NCBI GenBank assembly: GCA_002457735.1
Contig: NTKO01000006.1
Coordinates: forward strand, 1 to 44,140
Direction: 5' to 3'
Length of the DNA stretch: 44,140 bases
Source of the DNA: Bacteroidetes bacterium MED-G13
GTDB lineage: Bacteria; Bacteroidota; Bacteroidia; Flavobacteriales; Flavobacteriaceae
Below are positions 7,367-16,141 of the stretch, one piece after another. A program made the position numbers and the translations under genes. The first letter of the stretch is position 1. Each line of letters starts with the position of its first letter. The notes under the pieces are model-generated. The model had not been told where the DNA came from and did not search any database. It saw only the letters and a list, made by a program, of their open reading frames with translations.

Positions 7367-9337
7367 TTAGTCTTTTGCCTCCCAAATATTATTTTCCCCA
7401 TTAATATCCGGGTATTCAAAATCAGGATCTAAAACAACTTTTTTAATTTTCTCATTATAATTGACTGCAAAGGACCACTCAGGCCCTTTCTTCCATATTT
7501 CTACAGGAAGTTTTTTCCTATTTACAAGCCCACTTTCAGTAGTAATTTCAATAACTACAGGCATAGGAACTTCTTTCATGTTTGCAATAGTAATGACAGC
7601 GCCATTTTCAGCAGAGCCACTGGGATAAGACACATCAGTTATAGATTGGTCTAAAGACCAGCTATTGTAGACCCACGACCTCCAAAACCAAGAAAGATCT
7701 TCTCCAGAAACATCTTCTATTGTTCTAAAAAAGTCATAAGGCGTGGGGTGTTTATAGGCCCATCTTTCAATATATTGTTTGAACGCATCATCAAACATTT
7801 CTTCTCCAAGAATACTGTTTCTTAACAAACCTAAAACCATCGCCGTTTTATAGTATTGAACACCCATATTACGTTCTACAAGATTGTCAGGATAAGTTAT
7901 TAATGGCTCTATATCGCTAGAGGCTAAGTATTTGCCAAACATTCGCATGCGCGGTTTTCTTGACCGATATTCACCATCGTTAAACTTTTCGGTACTGAGG
8001 TAATTTACTAAAGTGTTAAATCCTTCATCCATCCAGCCATAAAGCCTTTCGTTTGTCCCTACAATCATAGGAAACCAATTATGACCTATTTCGTGATCTG
8101 TTACTCCCCAAAGCCTACTCCCTTTTGATTGATAGCTGCAAAAAGAAATTCCTGGGTATTCAATTCCAAGTACGTTGCTAGCTACATTTATTGCATAAGG
8201 ATAGGGGTATTCAAACCAATCTTCTGAGTAATATTCAACAGAAGCTTTGGTATATTCTGTGGATCGCTCCCAGCCATTGTCTCCAATACTCTCAACGGGA
8301 TATGCAGAAACAGCTGTAGATTTTTTACCACTTGGCAAGTTTATTTTAGCAGCATCTATAACAAATGCAGAAGAAGAGGCCCAAGAGACATCTCGGGTGT
8401 TCTCCATTTTAAATCGCCAAGTCAACATTTCTTTATTTTGTGGTCTAGACAGTGGGTCATTTACTTCTTCAGCAGACCTAATTATAACAGTGTCATCGCT
8501 GCTTTCCGCTAAAACCCATCGATCGAGCTGTTCCAGCGTATATGTTTCTAGGGGGTTTAATAGTTCTCCAGAGCAAACGACAATTTGATTAGATGGAACA
8601 GTGATATTAACATTGAAATCCCCGTACTCAAGATAAAACTCTCCTTGTCCTAAATAGGGAAGATTGTCCCAACCTTTTACATCATCATAAACACACATTC
8701 TAGGATACCATTGCGCCACAGAGTATATCTTCCCGTTCTTGGTTTCAAGGATACCCGTTCTGTCAGACCCATAGTTTGGGGAAATAAATGAGAAGTCAAT
8801 TTTTAATGAGACAGCCCCTCCTTTTGCTTCTAAACTCTCAGGAAGATCTACCCTCATTCTTGTGTCGTTAATTATATATTTAGCATCAGAAATTTTTTTA
8901 TTCCTTCCTTTTCCTGTAATAAGTTGAACAGCAGAAATTTTAAATCCAGCATCAAAAAACTGCCCCTTTGTTCCATTTCTACTACCCTCAAGAGGAATTA
9001 ACGCATTACCTCTTGATTCCGTTATAAATAGGTTTTGATCAAGGTGAAGCCAAAGAAAATCAAGCTTGTCTGGGCTATTGTTAGTGTATTTGATGATCTC
9101 TTTTCCCATCACGATATTTGACAAGGTGTCAAGTTCCACATCAATTATATAGTCCGCCTTATTTTGCCAGTAGGCATATCCAGGCTTTCCTGAAACAGAC
9201 CGGGTTTCAGAGCCGGAATATAAATAGAAGTCTCCATCAAAAGCCTTCAACCTGTCATATGTTGAAATAGTGTCCTGTTGACCAAAAATAGTGAGACAGA
9301 AAAAAAACGTTAGCAATATATTCTGCATTAATTTCAT
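7367..9337 (-). CDS. M1 family aminopeptidase, secreted
   Basis: The 656-residue protein has a signal peptide ending near FGQQ and the gluzincin zinc site His415-Glu416-Ile-Gly-His419 with Glu438 as the third ligand (HEIGHNW then WMDEGF), which is the HEXXH-X18-E spacing of M1 enzymes. The segment NVLGIEYPGISF sits where GxMEN-type substrate motifs lie, but is altered. Bacteroidota have many such periplasmic or surface aminopeptidases. An alternative start three codons in (MQN) would still leave a good signal peptide. The gene follows the large BNR-repeat gene on the same strand, but a strong terminator lies between them, so it is probably transcribed separately. Confidence 0.88.
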   Translation of the reverse strand: MKLMQNILLTFFFCLTIFGQQDTISTYDRLKAFDGDFYLYSGSETRSVSGKPGYAYWQNKADYIIDVELDTLSNIVMGKEIIKYTNNSPDKLDFLWLHLDQNLFITESRGNALIPLEGSRNGTKGQFFDAGFKISAVQLITGKGRNKKISDAKYIINDTRMRVDLPESLEAKGGAVSLKIDFSFISPNYGSDRTGILETKNGKIYSVAQWYPRMCVYDDVKGWDNLPYLGQGEFYLEYGDFNVNITVPSNQIVVCSGELLNPLETYTLEQLDRWVLAESSDDTVIIRSAEEVNDPLSRPQNKEMLTWRFKMENTRDVSWASSSAFVIDAAKINLPSGKKSTAVSAYPVESIGDNGWERSTEYTKASVEYYSEDWFEYPYPYAINVASNVLGIEYPGISFCSYQSKGSRLWGVTDHEIGHNWFPMIVGTNERLYGWMDEGFNTLVNYLSTEKFNDGEYRSRKPRMRMFGKYLASSDIEPLITYPDNLVERNMGVQYYKTAMVLGLLRNSILGEEMFDDAFKQYIERWAYKHPTPYDFFRTIEDVSGEDLSWFWRSWVYNSWSLDQSITDVSYPSGSAENGAVITIANMKEVPMPVVIEITTESGLVNRKKLPVEIWKKGPEWSFAVNYNEKIKKVVLDPDFEYPDINGENNIWEAKD

Positions 9338-9411
9338 AATTATTTTTCAAAAATTAAACAATATCTGTGCCTTAAATATAAGTGCAAATATTTCAAGCTT
9401 GTAAATATTTT

Positions 9412-9445
9412 CAAATAAAAACCCCCCCAAATCTGGGGGGGTTCT
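9412..9445 (-). terminator. Strong terminator after the BNR-repeat gene
   Basis: On the minus strand seven C pair with seven G (9435-9441 with 9422-9428) around a 6-base loop, followed by TTTTTATTTG. This is a textbook rho-independent terminator for the minus-strand gene ending at 9467 and separates it from the M1 peptidase gene. Confidence 0.9.
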
Positions 9446-9466
9446 TTCTATTAACTAAAACTTGAT

Positions 9467-12400
9467 TTAGTCCAGCACAATTGGAGCACCGGCCTCCTCC
9501 AAGATTTTCCCCACTTTGTCCACTTTTGACAAGTAGTTGCTTATTTCAGGCTCTAGCCTGTCAAGCATTTTTTTCGCAATATCATAGCTTCGCATGTGAA
9601 GAGCAGTTGGCCCATAAGAATTCGAATACCAACCCCCTCTTGCACTCCAAAGCCTATCATAAATTGTAAGGTTGTCCTTTTCCCCAACCTCTTTTTTTGA
9701 TTCACTACCACCAATTTTTCTTTCCAGTTTGTTCTTTGTTTCAACAAGATCAAAAACAAGTTTACTGGATTCATTAATATCATTTTTTAGACCCATTAAT
9801 ACGGATTGATACGTATCAACCCTGTCTGATGCTTTTTCTATCTTATGCTTAAGTAGTTCAACCTTTGTGAATGTCTCAGCGAGTTTTTTATAATAATCAC
9901 TATGCTGATCACCCAAAGGGTTTTGTAGCGTTCCTTTTCTGATTTTTTCCACTTCTAGCTCCACAGGGCCAGCAACCTTAGAGACAACTCCATTAATTCT
10001 TGTATACAAAAATAAATCATATTTTCCTTCTTTAGCCTGCGTGTAAACTCCGCTAGAGTAACGAGACTTAGACCCGCTTTTCACAGTAGTAGGAATAGAG
10101 CTTGATAAGGACCAATTAACATTATTGATTCCTTTTTTTAACGAATTTGAAATTTTAGAAACAACCTCTCCATTTTTGTTTTTAATAATTAGAATTGACT
10201 GGTTTTTTTGCTCACTCATTTCATTATCAAGAGCTTCCCAGCCAATAAAATCAGTATTTTCTTTTTCAGTTTTATTTCTTTTTTGCTTTAAGCTTTTAGG
10301 AGCATCTTTGATGTAAAACTTAATATTAGCACCATATGCAGGATTTTTAGCGTAATATGTTTGCCCACCATCACTACTTGTGCCTCCGTAGATTTGGTTG
10401 TATTGTAGCGCTTTTCTTGGCTTGAAAATATGCCCATCTTTTTCCATAAGCTCATTATCAAGATCTCGTAAAGCACTATAATCATCTAGCACATAAAAAC
10501 TTCTTCCAAAAGTTGCAAGCACAAGGTCGTTTTCCCTTTTTTGAATAGCAAGGTCACGGACTGAAATTGTAGGCAGACCAGTTGAAAACTTATCCCAGCT
10601 TTTGCCTTTGTTTAGACTTATATATACGCCATACTCCGTTCCTAAGAACAGTAAATTGGGATTTACATGATCCTGAACGATTCTCCAAAGCAATGTTCCC
10701 TCAGGAAGTCCTTTGGTAATCGACTTCCAGCTTTTACCGCCGTCTTCTGTCATAAAAAGGTAGGGCTTGTAATCTCCAAACTTGTGATTATCTAAAACAA
10801 CGTAAGCAGTGTTTTTATCATGAAGATCTGCCTTGATATCATTAACAAAAGCGCTTTCAGGTGTATCGGGCAATTTGTCTACAGTTAGTTTCGTCCAATT
10901 TTTACCACCATCTTTAGTATGCTGAATGATTCCATCATCAGTGCCAACATACAAGACATTTTCGTCTAGTGCTGACTCAGAAAGGGAGGTGATGGTATTA
11001 TAAGTTGACATTGCATATACATCCCAAGCATTGTCAAAGCTATGCATTCCACCCATAATTGGAAGAGAAAATCTTTCTTCATTTTTGGTTAAATCACCTG
11101 AGACGGCACTCCAGCTGTCTCCTCTATTTTCAGAGACCCAAACTCTTTGAGATCCAAAATATATTTTTTGAGGATTATGGTGGCTTACTAAAATTGGCGC
11201 ATCCCAATTGAATCTTTCATAAGGCTCGTCTAAATCCTCTTGAGGCCTAATATTAACAACTTCACGATTTGTCATATCAATTCTATGAATAAAACCCTCT
11301 TGTGATTGAGCATAAATGATATCAGGATTTCCTGGCTCAGTAGCAGGCTGATGACCGTCACCTCCCAACACTACATACCAATCCCCGTTTGAAATACCAT
11401 TATTTTTAAAAGTTCTAGAGGGGCCGCCCTGAGTATTATTGTCTTGGGTGCCGCCATAAATATTGTAGAAAGGCTCAGCATCATCGACAGCAAGTTTGTA
11501 AAACTGAGTAAGAGGAAGGTTTGCAACAAATTTCCAAGATTTTGAGTTGTCAAACGATTCATAGACACCACCATCTGTTCCAATCAGCATGTAGTTTGGA
11601 TCATCTGCTTTGAAAGTAAGGGAGTGGTTGTCAGAGTGTTTTTTTCTTTCCCTCATGGTGTAAAACTCTTTTCCACCATTTTCAGAAACAAGCACACGTA
11701 CATTCATTAAATAAATCTTGTCAAAGACATGAGGTGACGCAACAAGTTCTTGATAATAATGGGGGCCCGTTCCGCCAGAAACAGTTTCAGACATTTTTTT
11801 CCAGCTTCCACCACTGTCAACAGACTTGTAAACCGCTCCTTCTCTTCTGTCTAGCTCAATGGCTGCATACAAAACATTTGGTTTCATAGGAGAAATTGCT
11901 AAACCAATTTTTCCCATATTTGAACCAGGAAGACCATTGTTTAATTTTTTCCAACTTTCACCTCCGTCAACAGTTTTATAAAGTGCAGTTCCAGGGCCGC
12001 CACCGATTAATGCAGCTACATTTCTGTGTCTTTGCCAGCTAGCCAAATATAAAACGTTTGGGTTTTCAGGATTAATAACTAGATCGGTAACCCCAGTCCA
12101 TTCATTTATCTCTAGCTTATTCTCCCATGTTTTTCCTCCGTCAACAGATTTGAAGAGGCCACGATCGCCTCCAGAGCTCCATAAAGGACCCTGTGCAGCA
12201 ACCCAAATTACGTCGGAATTATTTGGGTGAACAATTATTTTTGAAATATGCTCAGAATTTTTAAGCCCCATGTTTTTCCAGCTTTTTCCAGCATCTGAAC
12301 TGTGGTAAACCCCATGTCCGATTCCAACATGTCTACCGCCAACATTTTCACCAGTACCTAACCAAATTGAGCTATTATTACTAGGATCAATCGCAATACA

Positions 12401-12703
12401 TCCTGTAGAGTAAAAAGGCATGTTGTCTGCAATTGGGTTCCAGGTTGTTCCAGCATTTTCAGTTTTCCAAACTCCACCAGAACCAACGGCAACATACCAT
12501 ACGTTTTCATTTGTTTCGTCAATTGCAATATCAGCAATCCTTCCAGACATAAATGCGGGACCAACACTTCTAAACTTGAAGCTTTTCAATGCAGAAGCAA
12601 TTGGATTTTTATCTTTCTTCTTTGCTTTTTTCTTCTGCGAATTACCATCAACAGTAGAGAAGAGTATCGCACAAGAAACTAATAATAGTTTCAAATATTT
12701 CAT
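9467..12703 (-). CDS. Large secreted BNR / sortilin-type (VPS10-like) beta-propeller protein
   Basis: After a signal peptide (MKYLKLLLVSCAILFSTVDG) and a lysine-rich stretch, the 1078-residue protein carries about ten Asp-box/BNR repeats such as TENAGTTW, SSDAGKSW, SVDGGKTW, TVDGGESW, SENRGDSW, TKDGGKNW and TEDGGKSW. These form beta-propellers like those of sortilin (VPS10) and some glycosyl hydrolases. The last 300 residues, roughly, are repeat-free and partly helical. Databases often call such proteins glycosyl hydrolases, but no catalytic residues can be assigned here, and a binding or scaffolding role is equally possible. The ATG at 12703 was chosen over an in-frame upstream ATG at 12733 because it gives a clean signal peptide. 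Confidence 0.85.
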   Translation of the reverse strand: MKYLKLLLVSCAILFSTVDGNSQKKKAKKKDKNPIASALKSFKFRSVGPAFMSGRIADIAIDETNENVWYVAVGSGGVWKTENAGTTWNPIADNMPFYSTGCIAIDPSNNSSIWLGTGENVGGRHVGIGHGVYHSSDAGKSWKNMGLKNSEHISKIIVHPNNSDVIWVAAQGPLWSSGGDRGLFKSVDGGKTWENKLEINEWTGVTDLVINPENPNVLYLASWQRHRNVAALIGGGPGTALYKTVDGGESWKKLNNGLPGSNMGKIGLAISPMKPNVLYAAIELDRREGAVYKSVDSGGSWKKMSETVSGGTGPHYYQELVASPHVFDKIYLMNVRVLVSENGGKEFYTMRERKKHSDNHSLTFKADDPNYMLIGTDGGVYESFDNSKSWKFVANLPLTQFYKLAVDDAEPFYNIYGGTQDNNTQGGPSRTFKNNGISNGDWYVVLGGDGHQPATEPGNPDIIYAQSQEGFIHRIDMTNREVVNIRPQEDLDEPYERFNWDAPILVSHHNPQKIYFGSQRVWVSENRGDSWSAVSGDLTKNEERFSLPIMGGMHSFDNAWDVYAMSTYNTITSLSESALDENVLYVGTDDGIIQHTKDGGKNWTKLTVDKLPDTPESAFVNDIKADLHDKNTAYVVLDNHKFGDYKPYLFMTEDGGKSWKSITKGLPEGTLLWRIVQDHVNPNLLFLGTEYGVYISLNKGKSWDKFSTGLPTISVRDLAIQKRENDLVLATFGRSFYVLDDYSALRDLDNELMEKDGHIFKPRKALQYNQIYGGTSSDGGQTYYAKNPAYGANIKFYIKDAPKSLKQKRNKTEKENTDFIGWEALDNEMSEQKNQSILIIKNKNGEVVSKISNSLKKGINNVNWSLSSSIPTTVKSGSKSRYSSGVYTQAKEGKYDLFLYTRINGVVSKVAGPVELEVEKIRKGTLQNPLGDQHSDYYKKLAETFTKVELLKHKIEKASDRVDTYQSVLMGLKNDINESSKLVFDLVETKNKLERKIGGSESKKEVGEKDNLTIYDRLWSARGGWYSNSYGPTALHMRSYDIAKKMLDRLEPEISNYLSKVDKVGKILEEAGAPIVLD

Positions 12704-12736
12704 AACAATTTTCGTATAGTTAGGTCCACGCAAACA

Positions 12737-12752
12737 AAGCGTATTGACGCTT
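12737..12752 (-). other. Small hairpin in the 5' leader of the BNR-repeat gene
   Basis: AAGCGT and ACGCTT can pair around a 4-base loop. The hairpin lies between the predicted transcription start (near 12767) and the start codon at 12703, so it would be in the untranslated leader. Its function is unknown; it could protect the mRNA end or be chance. Confidence 0.35.
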
Positions 12753-12772
12753 ATGCGGTCTGCAAAGATAAT

Positions 12773-12780
12773 AAATTTTT
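12773..12780 (-). promoter_or_regulatory. -7 promoter element of the BNR-repeat gene
   Basis: On the minus strand the bases read TATCTTTG, an exact TAnnTTTG match. It would give an untranslated leader of about 60 bases, which is long for this window. No clear -33 TTTG is seen. Confidence 0.5.
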
Positions 12781-12790
12781 TAAAATGTCC

Positions 12791-13807
12791 CTATCTGATG
12801 CTAAAGGAGAGCCCAGTGTTTATCGTGTTGAAGTCTTGAATGCTGTAGTCAACAAAGAATTTTAATAATGGAAAATTTAAGGACAAACCTATGTTTTTTC
12901 TTAAGTAATTCATTTTACTACTCATGTCAATTGGGTCAACAACATCGAGTTCGATCGGGATGTTTCCCGGATTTATAAAATAGTTAATGTTGTAAGTTCC
13001 GTTTACTTTGAAAGAGCTCTTGCTTAAAACTTGGGAGACAGAAGCATAGAGGCTTACAACTTTTAAGTCAGCAGAACCGATTAACCCAAAAGTAGAGCTG
13101 GAAAGGTCTAAATCAATAGACTGGTTATCTCCTGAAATTTGTGAGCTTTCAGCCAAGGGGTAATCTCCTACCATTTTTGCGGTGGACAATAGAACAGAAA
13201 GATTAAATGGTGTTACTTTGGAAAGCCTAAAGTATTGGCTAATGCTATGTTTCAGCCCAACTCCAAAGGACGTAAATTCAGCCCCCTTGAATGAAACCTT
13301 TGGCATATATCTAACAATAATTTCAGACTTGAATGGTAGTCCAAGCGCAGCCTGAACGTTAGGCAAAACAAGCCTTTCAGAACTTAGTATTGAGCTGTAT
13401 CCATCAGGAGATTGAAATGAGGTACTGAGGCTAGCACCTTGTTCCTCGGAAAAGAAATTCACAATATATTCCGAGTTGGATTCATCTCCAAATATTGTAG
13501 GGCTTGTAGGACTGTTGGCAACAATACCTTCAAAACCAGAGGTCGAGAATACTTTATGGCCTTCTGGAATTAGTATACCAGAAGCAAAAAAGGTAATATC
13601 AAATCCAAGTTTTTTATGAGTTTTTGCTGATCTAGCCCAGCCCTCATTCATGGATATTTGCATGGACCTAAATAGCGGATTAAAATAATTATTTGCAAGC
13701 AGATCTTTGTCATTTTCAGAAGCTAGTATAAAGTTCTCAACTCCAGAAAGGCCTTGGGAAATCGCCAAGTTTGTGCTTAGAAAAAGCAGTAGGATTGTTT
13801 TTTTCAT
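12791..13807 (-). CDS. DUF6588 family protein, probable outer-membrane barrel
   Basis: The 338-residue protein has a signal peptide (MKKTILLLFLSTNLAISQ) and the pattern NNYFNPLFRSMQISMNEGWA then KTHKKLGFDITFFASG, which I recognise from the DUF6588 family of Bacteroidota. Alternating hydrophobic strands and an aromatic-Ser-Ile-Arg end (GLSFSIR) suggest an outer-membrane beta-barrel. No biochemical function is known for the family. Its ATG overlaps the stop of the amidohydrolase gene (ATGA), so the two are probably translated together. It is the last gene of the ribE operon. Confidence 0.75.
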   Translation of the reverse strand: MKKTILLLFLSTNLAISQGLSGVENFILASENDKDLLANNYFNPLFRSMQISMNEGWARSAKTHKKLGFDITFFASGILIPEGHKVFSTSGFEGIVANSPTSPTIFGDESNSEYIVNFFSEEQGASLSTSFQSPDGYSSILSSERLVLPNVQAALGLPFKSEIIVRYMPKVSFKGAEFTSFGVGLKHSISQYFRLSKVTPFNLSVLLSTAKMVGDYPLAESSQISGDNQSIDLDLSSSTFGLIGSADLKVVSLYASVSQVLSKSSFKVNGTYNINYFINPGNIPIELDVVDPIDMSSKMNYLRKNIGLSLNFPLLKFFVDYSIQDFNTINTGLSFSIR

Positions 13808-14949
13808 TTTAAGATTAGTTTTCTTGAAATTGAAGGAAAAAGATTCAGAGCATTTTCGTAATATATTTTTTTAAGTACTTCGTCTGGCAATCCCAAACCA
13901 TACATTTTCCAAAAAGCATGTCTTTTTCTAAAATAATTAAAATACTCATCATTAGTTTCTAGAACTCGAAAGTATAGGTAATACTCCTCTTTTTTATAAG
14001 TATCCTTTCCAAACATAATTCTATCTTGGTACTTGATCATAAACTTTCTTGCTGCAATAGGTTGCCTGCCTAGCTCAGCAATCACAGCACCAAATTCTGT
14101 CACAACATTTGGGTGTTCATCAAGATGTCTGCCAAGCCTATCTAAATCGTGCGCAAGCCAGCCTAGGTGCGCATTAATAAATGTCGTATTAGGATGCCTT
14201 TTAAACATTCTGTGTTGCTCTCCAATGATGTCTTCAAAAGGGGGTATAAAATCCGACTCCCCATAAAATCTATTTGGCTTTTCCTTGAGCTCATACCACC
14301 TTTCATTTTTTTCATCTTTAGGTTGCCAAAACGGAAATGGGTCAGCTGAATGAATTAATACCGGTATACCTAATTCTCCGCAAACATCCCATATAGGTCC
14401 TAGTCTAGGATCATCAACTGCAACGCGGTTTCCCTTAGAATCTTTATTTGTTAACCCAAGAGACTTGTATACTTTTAAACCTATAGCTCCTTTTGCTACC
14501 GCATCACGAATAATATTTACTTGCGTCTCTACATCTTTTTCATTGTCAACAGAGTTAAAATCAACATTAACAAACAAACCTATTCTGCCTGGTTGATTTT
14601 CAGCAATATTTTTTAAAGATTCATTTAGGTATAAGTCTTTGGCTGCTTGTGGTCCAAATCCAGAGCCACTAAGATTAACAATATATGCCATGTTTAGCTC
14701 ATCCATTTCCCCAACAAGCTTGTCTAAATCTCTGACTGGCGTGTCCCACAAATGACTATGCACATCGACAAAAGGAAACTTTGCTTTTTTGGTTATATTT
14801 TGTTCAACAACAAGAGAGGAAGCAGGCTCATACTCTTCAAAGCTCATGATATTTTGTCTGTGCTGAATGATGCCAATAGAATAGTACACGGCGCCAGCAA
14901 AGACAGCGAGAATAAAAAGACTCTTGAAAAGGTTTTTAAAACTTATCAT
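13804..14949 (-). CDS. Membrane-anchored amidohydrolase (Amidohydrolase_2 type)
   Basis: An N-terminal membrane helix (about residues 9-27) anchors a TIM-barrel metal hydrolase. Visible metal-site elements are His64-x-His66 (FVDVHSHLWD), LKVYKSLG, VLIHSADP, FINAHLGW and FGKDTY. Family members hydrolyse or decarboxylate small cyclic or aromatic compounds, but this substrate is unknown. The membrane anchor is unusual for the family and would put the enzyme in the periplasm. It starts directly after the DUF2911 stop and overlaps the DUF6588 start by 4 bases, so the three envelope genes look co-translated. Confidence 0.8.
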   Translation of the reverse strand: MISFKNLFKSLFILAVFAGAVYYSIGIIQHRQNIMSFEEYEPASSLVVEQNITKKAKFPFVDVHSHLWDTPVRDLDKLVGEMDELNMAYIVNLSGSGFGPQAAKDLYLNESLKNIAENQPGRIGLFVNVDFNSVDNEKDVETQVNIIRDAVAKGAIGLKVYKSLGLTNKDSKGNRVAVDDPRLGPIWDVCGELGIPVLIHSADPFPFWQPKDEKNERWYELKEKPNRFYGESDFIPPFEDIIGEQHRMFKRHPNTTFINAHLGWLAHDLDRLGRHLDEHPNVVTEFGAVIAELGRQPIAARKFMIKYQDRIMFGKDTYKKEEYYLYFRVLETNDEYFNYFRKRHAFWKMYGLGLPDEVLKKIYYENALNLFPSISRKLILK

Positions 14950-15489
14950 CTACTCTATTGGAATCGATACAATCGTTTTGTCCCACTTTAAGTTTAAGCT
15001 AATACCAGAGGAATCTTGACTAAAATCAATGGTAAATTGTTCAAGTTCAGGCCTTAACAATTTAGGCTTCACTGATGTTTTTAGCACGGTTGTTTTTTTG
15101 TCTGGCTGAGAAACGGCAAAAAACACATCATTTTTTGAGCTTAGCGCAACACCCCAAATATCTTCGTAAGGAAATGTGTACATGCCGTATTTTCCTGCAA
15201 CGAGTTCTTGATCGCCGAATTGTATGTTTTTGTTTGTTTCAAAAGTCGTGTTTGCATTAGCCCCAGTTCTCCAGTATTTCCCGTAAGGAACAAGCGCCCC
15301 GTCTTTTTCCTCCCCAAAAATTAATCTTCCTTTTTTATAAGGCCTGTGATATTCAACTTGTAAGCTTAAGCCATCTGCCTCAAAGTTAGCTTCTCCTTTT
15401 GGGCTCACAGGAAATAGTATCATGTAAGCAATATAAACTACTGCTACAGCAAGTAATCCGCCAATTATTTTTAAAATATTTTTTATCAT
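14950..15489 (-). CDS. DUF2911 domain protein with membrane anchor
   Basis: A membrane helix (about residues 5-27) is followed by the DUF2911 domain: VEYHRPYKKGRLIFGE, LVPYGKYWRTGANANTT, KYGMYTFPYEDIWGV and the terminal LNLKWDKTIVSIPI. The family is common in Bacteroidota as exported proteins of unknown function. Most members have a signal peptide; here the N-terminus looks like an uncleaved anchor. It lies 9 bases after ribE and abuts the amidohydrolase gene, in a four-gene minus-strand run. Confidence 0.82.
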   Translation of the reverse strand: MIKNILKIIGGLLAVAVVYIAYMILFPVSPKGEANFEADGLSLQVEYHRPYKKGRLIFGEEKDGALVPYGKYWRTGANANTTFETNKNIQFGDQELVAGKYGMYTFPYEDIWGVALSSKNDVFFAVSQPDKKTTVLKTSVKPKLLRPELEQFTIDFSQDSSGISLNLKWDKTIVSIPIE

Positions 15490-15498
15490 CGTATTGTT

Positions 15499-16089
15499 TT
15501 AATTATTAAGAGTTTTAAATCTGTTCAGATATTTTCCAATCATATCATATTCAATATTTACGAGATCCCCAATTTTCAAAGCCTGAAAGTTTGTGTTTTC
15601 ATAAGTGTAGGGAATAATAGCAACAGAAAAACGGTTTGCATCAATATTAAAAACCGTTAAGCTGATTCCATTAATGCAAACAGAGCCTTTATCTATGAGT
15701 AGCGCTTCAAATTTTTGGTTAAACTCAAATTCAAAAATCCAACTACCGTTTTCATCTTTAACAGAAACACATTTGGCCGTATCATCAACATGGCCTTGAA
15801 CCATGTGACCATCTAACCTTCCACCCATTTTCATTGCTCTTTCAATATTGATCGCATCACCTTTTTTGAGAGCTCCTAATGAGGACTTCTCTAAGGTTTC
15901 TTTAATGGCAACTACTTTATGACCACGATCATTACAATTTGTTACTGTCAAACAAACACCATTGTGAGATACACTCTGGTCAACTTTTAAGTCCTTGCTA
16001 ATATTACATTCAATTCCAAAAGTTATATTATCATTTTGTTTTTCAACACTAATAACTTTTCCAACATTTTCAATTATTCCTGTAAACAT
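15499..16089 (-). CDS. ribE: Riboflavin synthase alpha chain
   Basis: The enzyme dismutates two 6,7-dimethyl-8-ribityllumazine molecules to riboflavin in the last step of the pathway. The 196-residue protein starts with the diagnostic MFTGIIENVG and has two lumazine-binding repeats, the first with VSHNGVCLTV and the second with GHMVQGHVDDTA and GSVCINGISLTVF. It is divergent from pdxA, an arrangement typical of flavobacteria, and leads a likely operon with three envelope proteins that have no obvious link to flavin synthesis. Confidence 0.94.
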   Translation of the reverse strand: MFTGIIENVGKVISVEKQNDNITFGIECNISKDLKVDQSVSHNGVCLTVTNCNDRGHKVVAIKETLEKSSLGALKKGDAINIERAMKMGGRLDGHMVQGHVDDTAKCVSVKDENGSWIFEFEFNQKFEALLIDKGSVCINGISLTVFNIDANRFSVAIIPYTYENTNFQALKIGDLVNIEYDMIGKYLNRFKTLNN

Positions 16090-16141
16090 TATATGTATAA
16101 TATTTGATAAATTTACAGAAATAATGCCAGATTAATTTTAA

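Noticed and set aside
9422-9441. G-quadruplex at the C7/G7 hairpin
   Set aside because: Only one run of G exists per strand; four are needed, and a terminator stem with a T run explains it fully.
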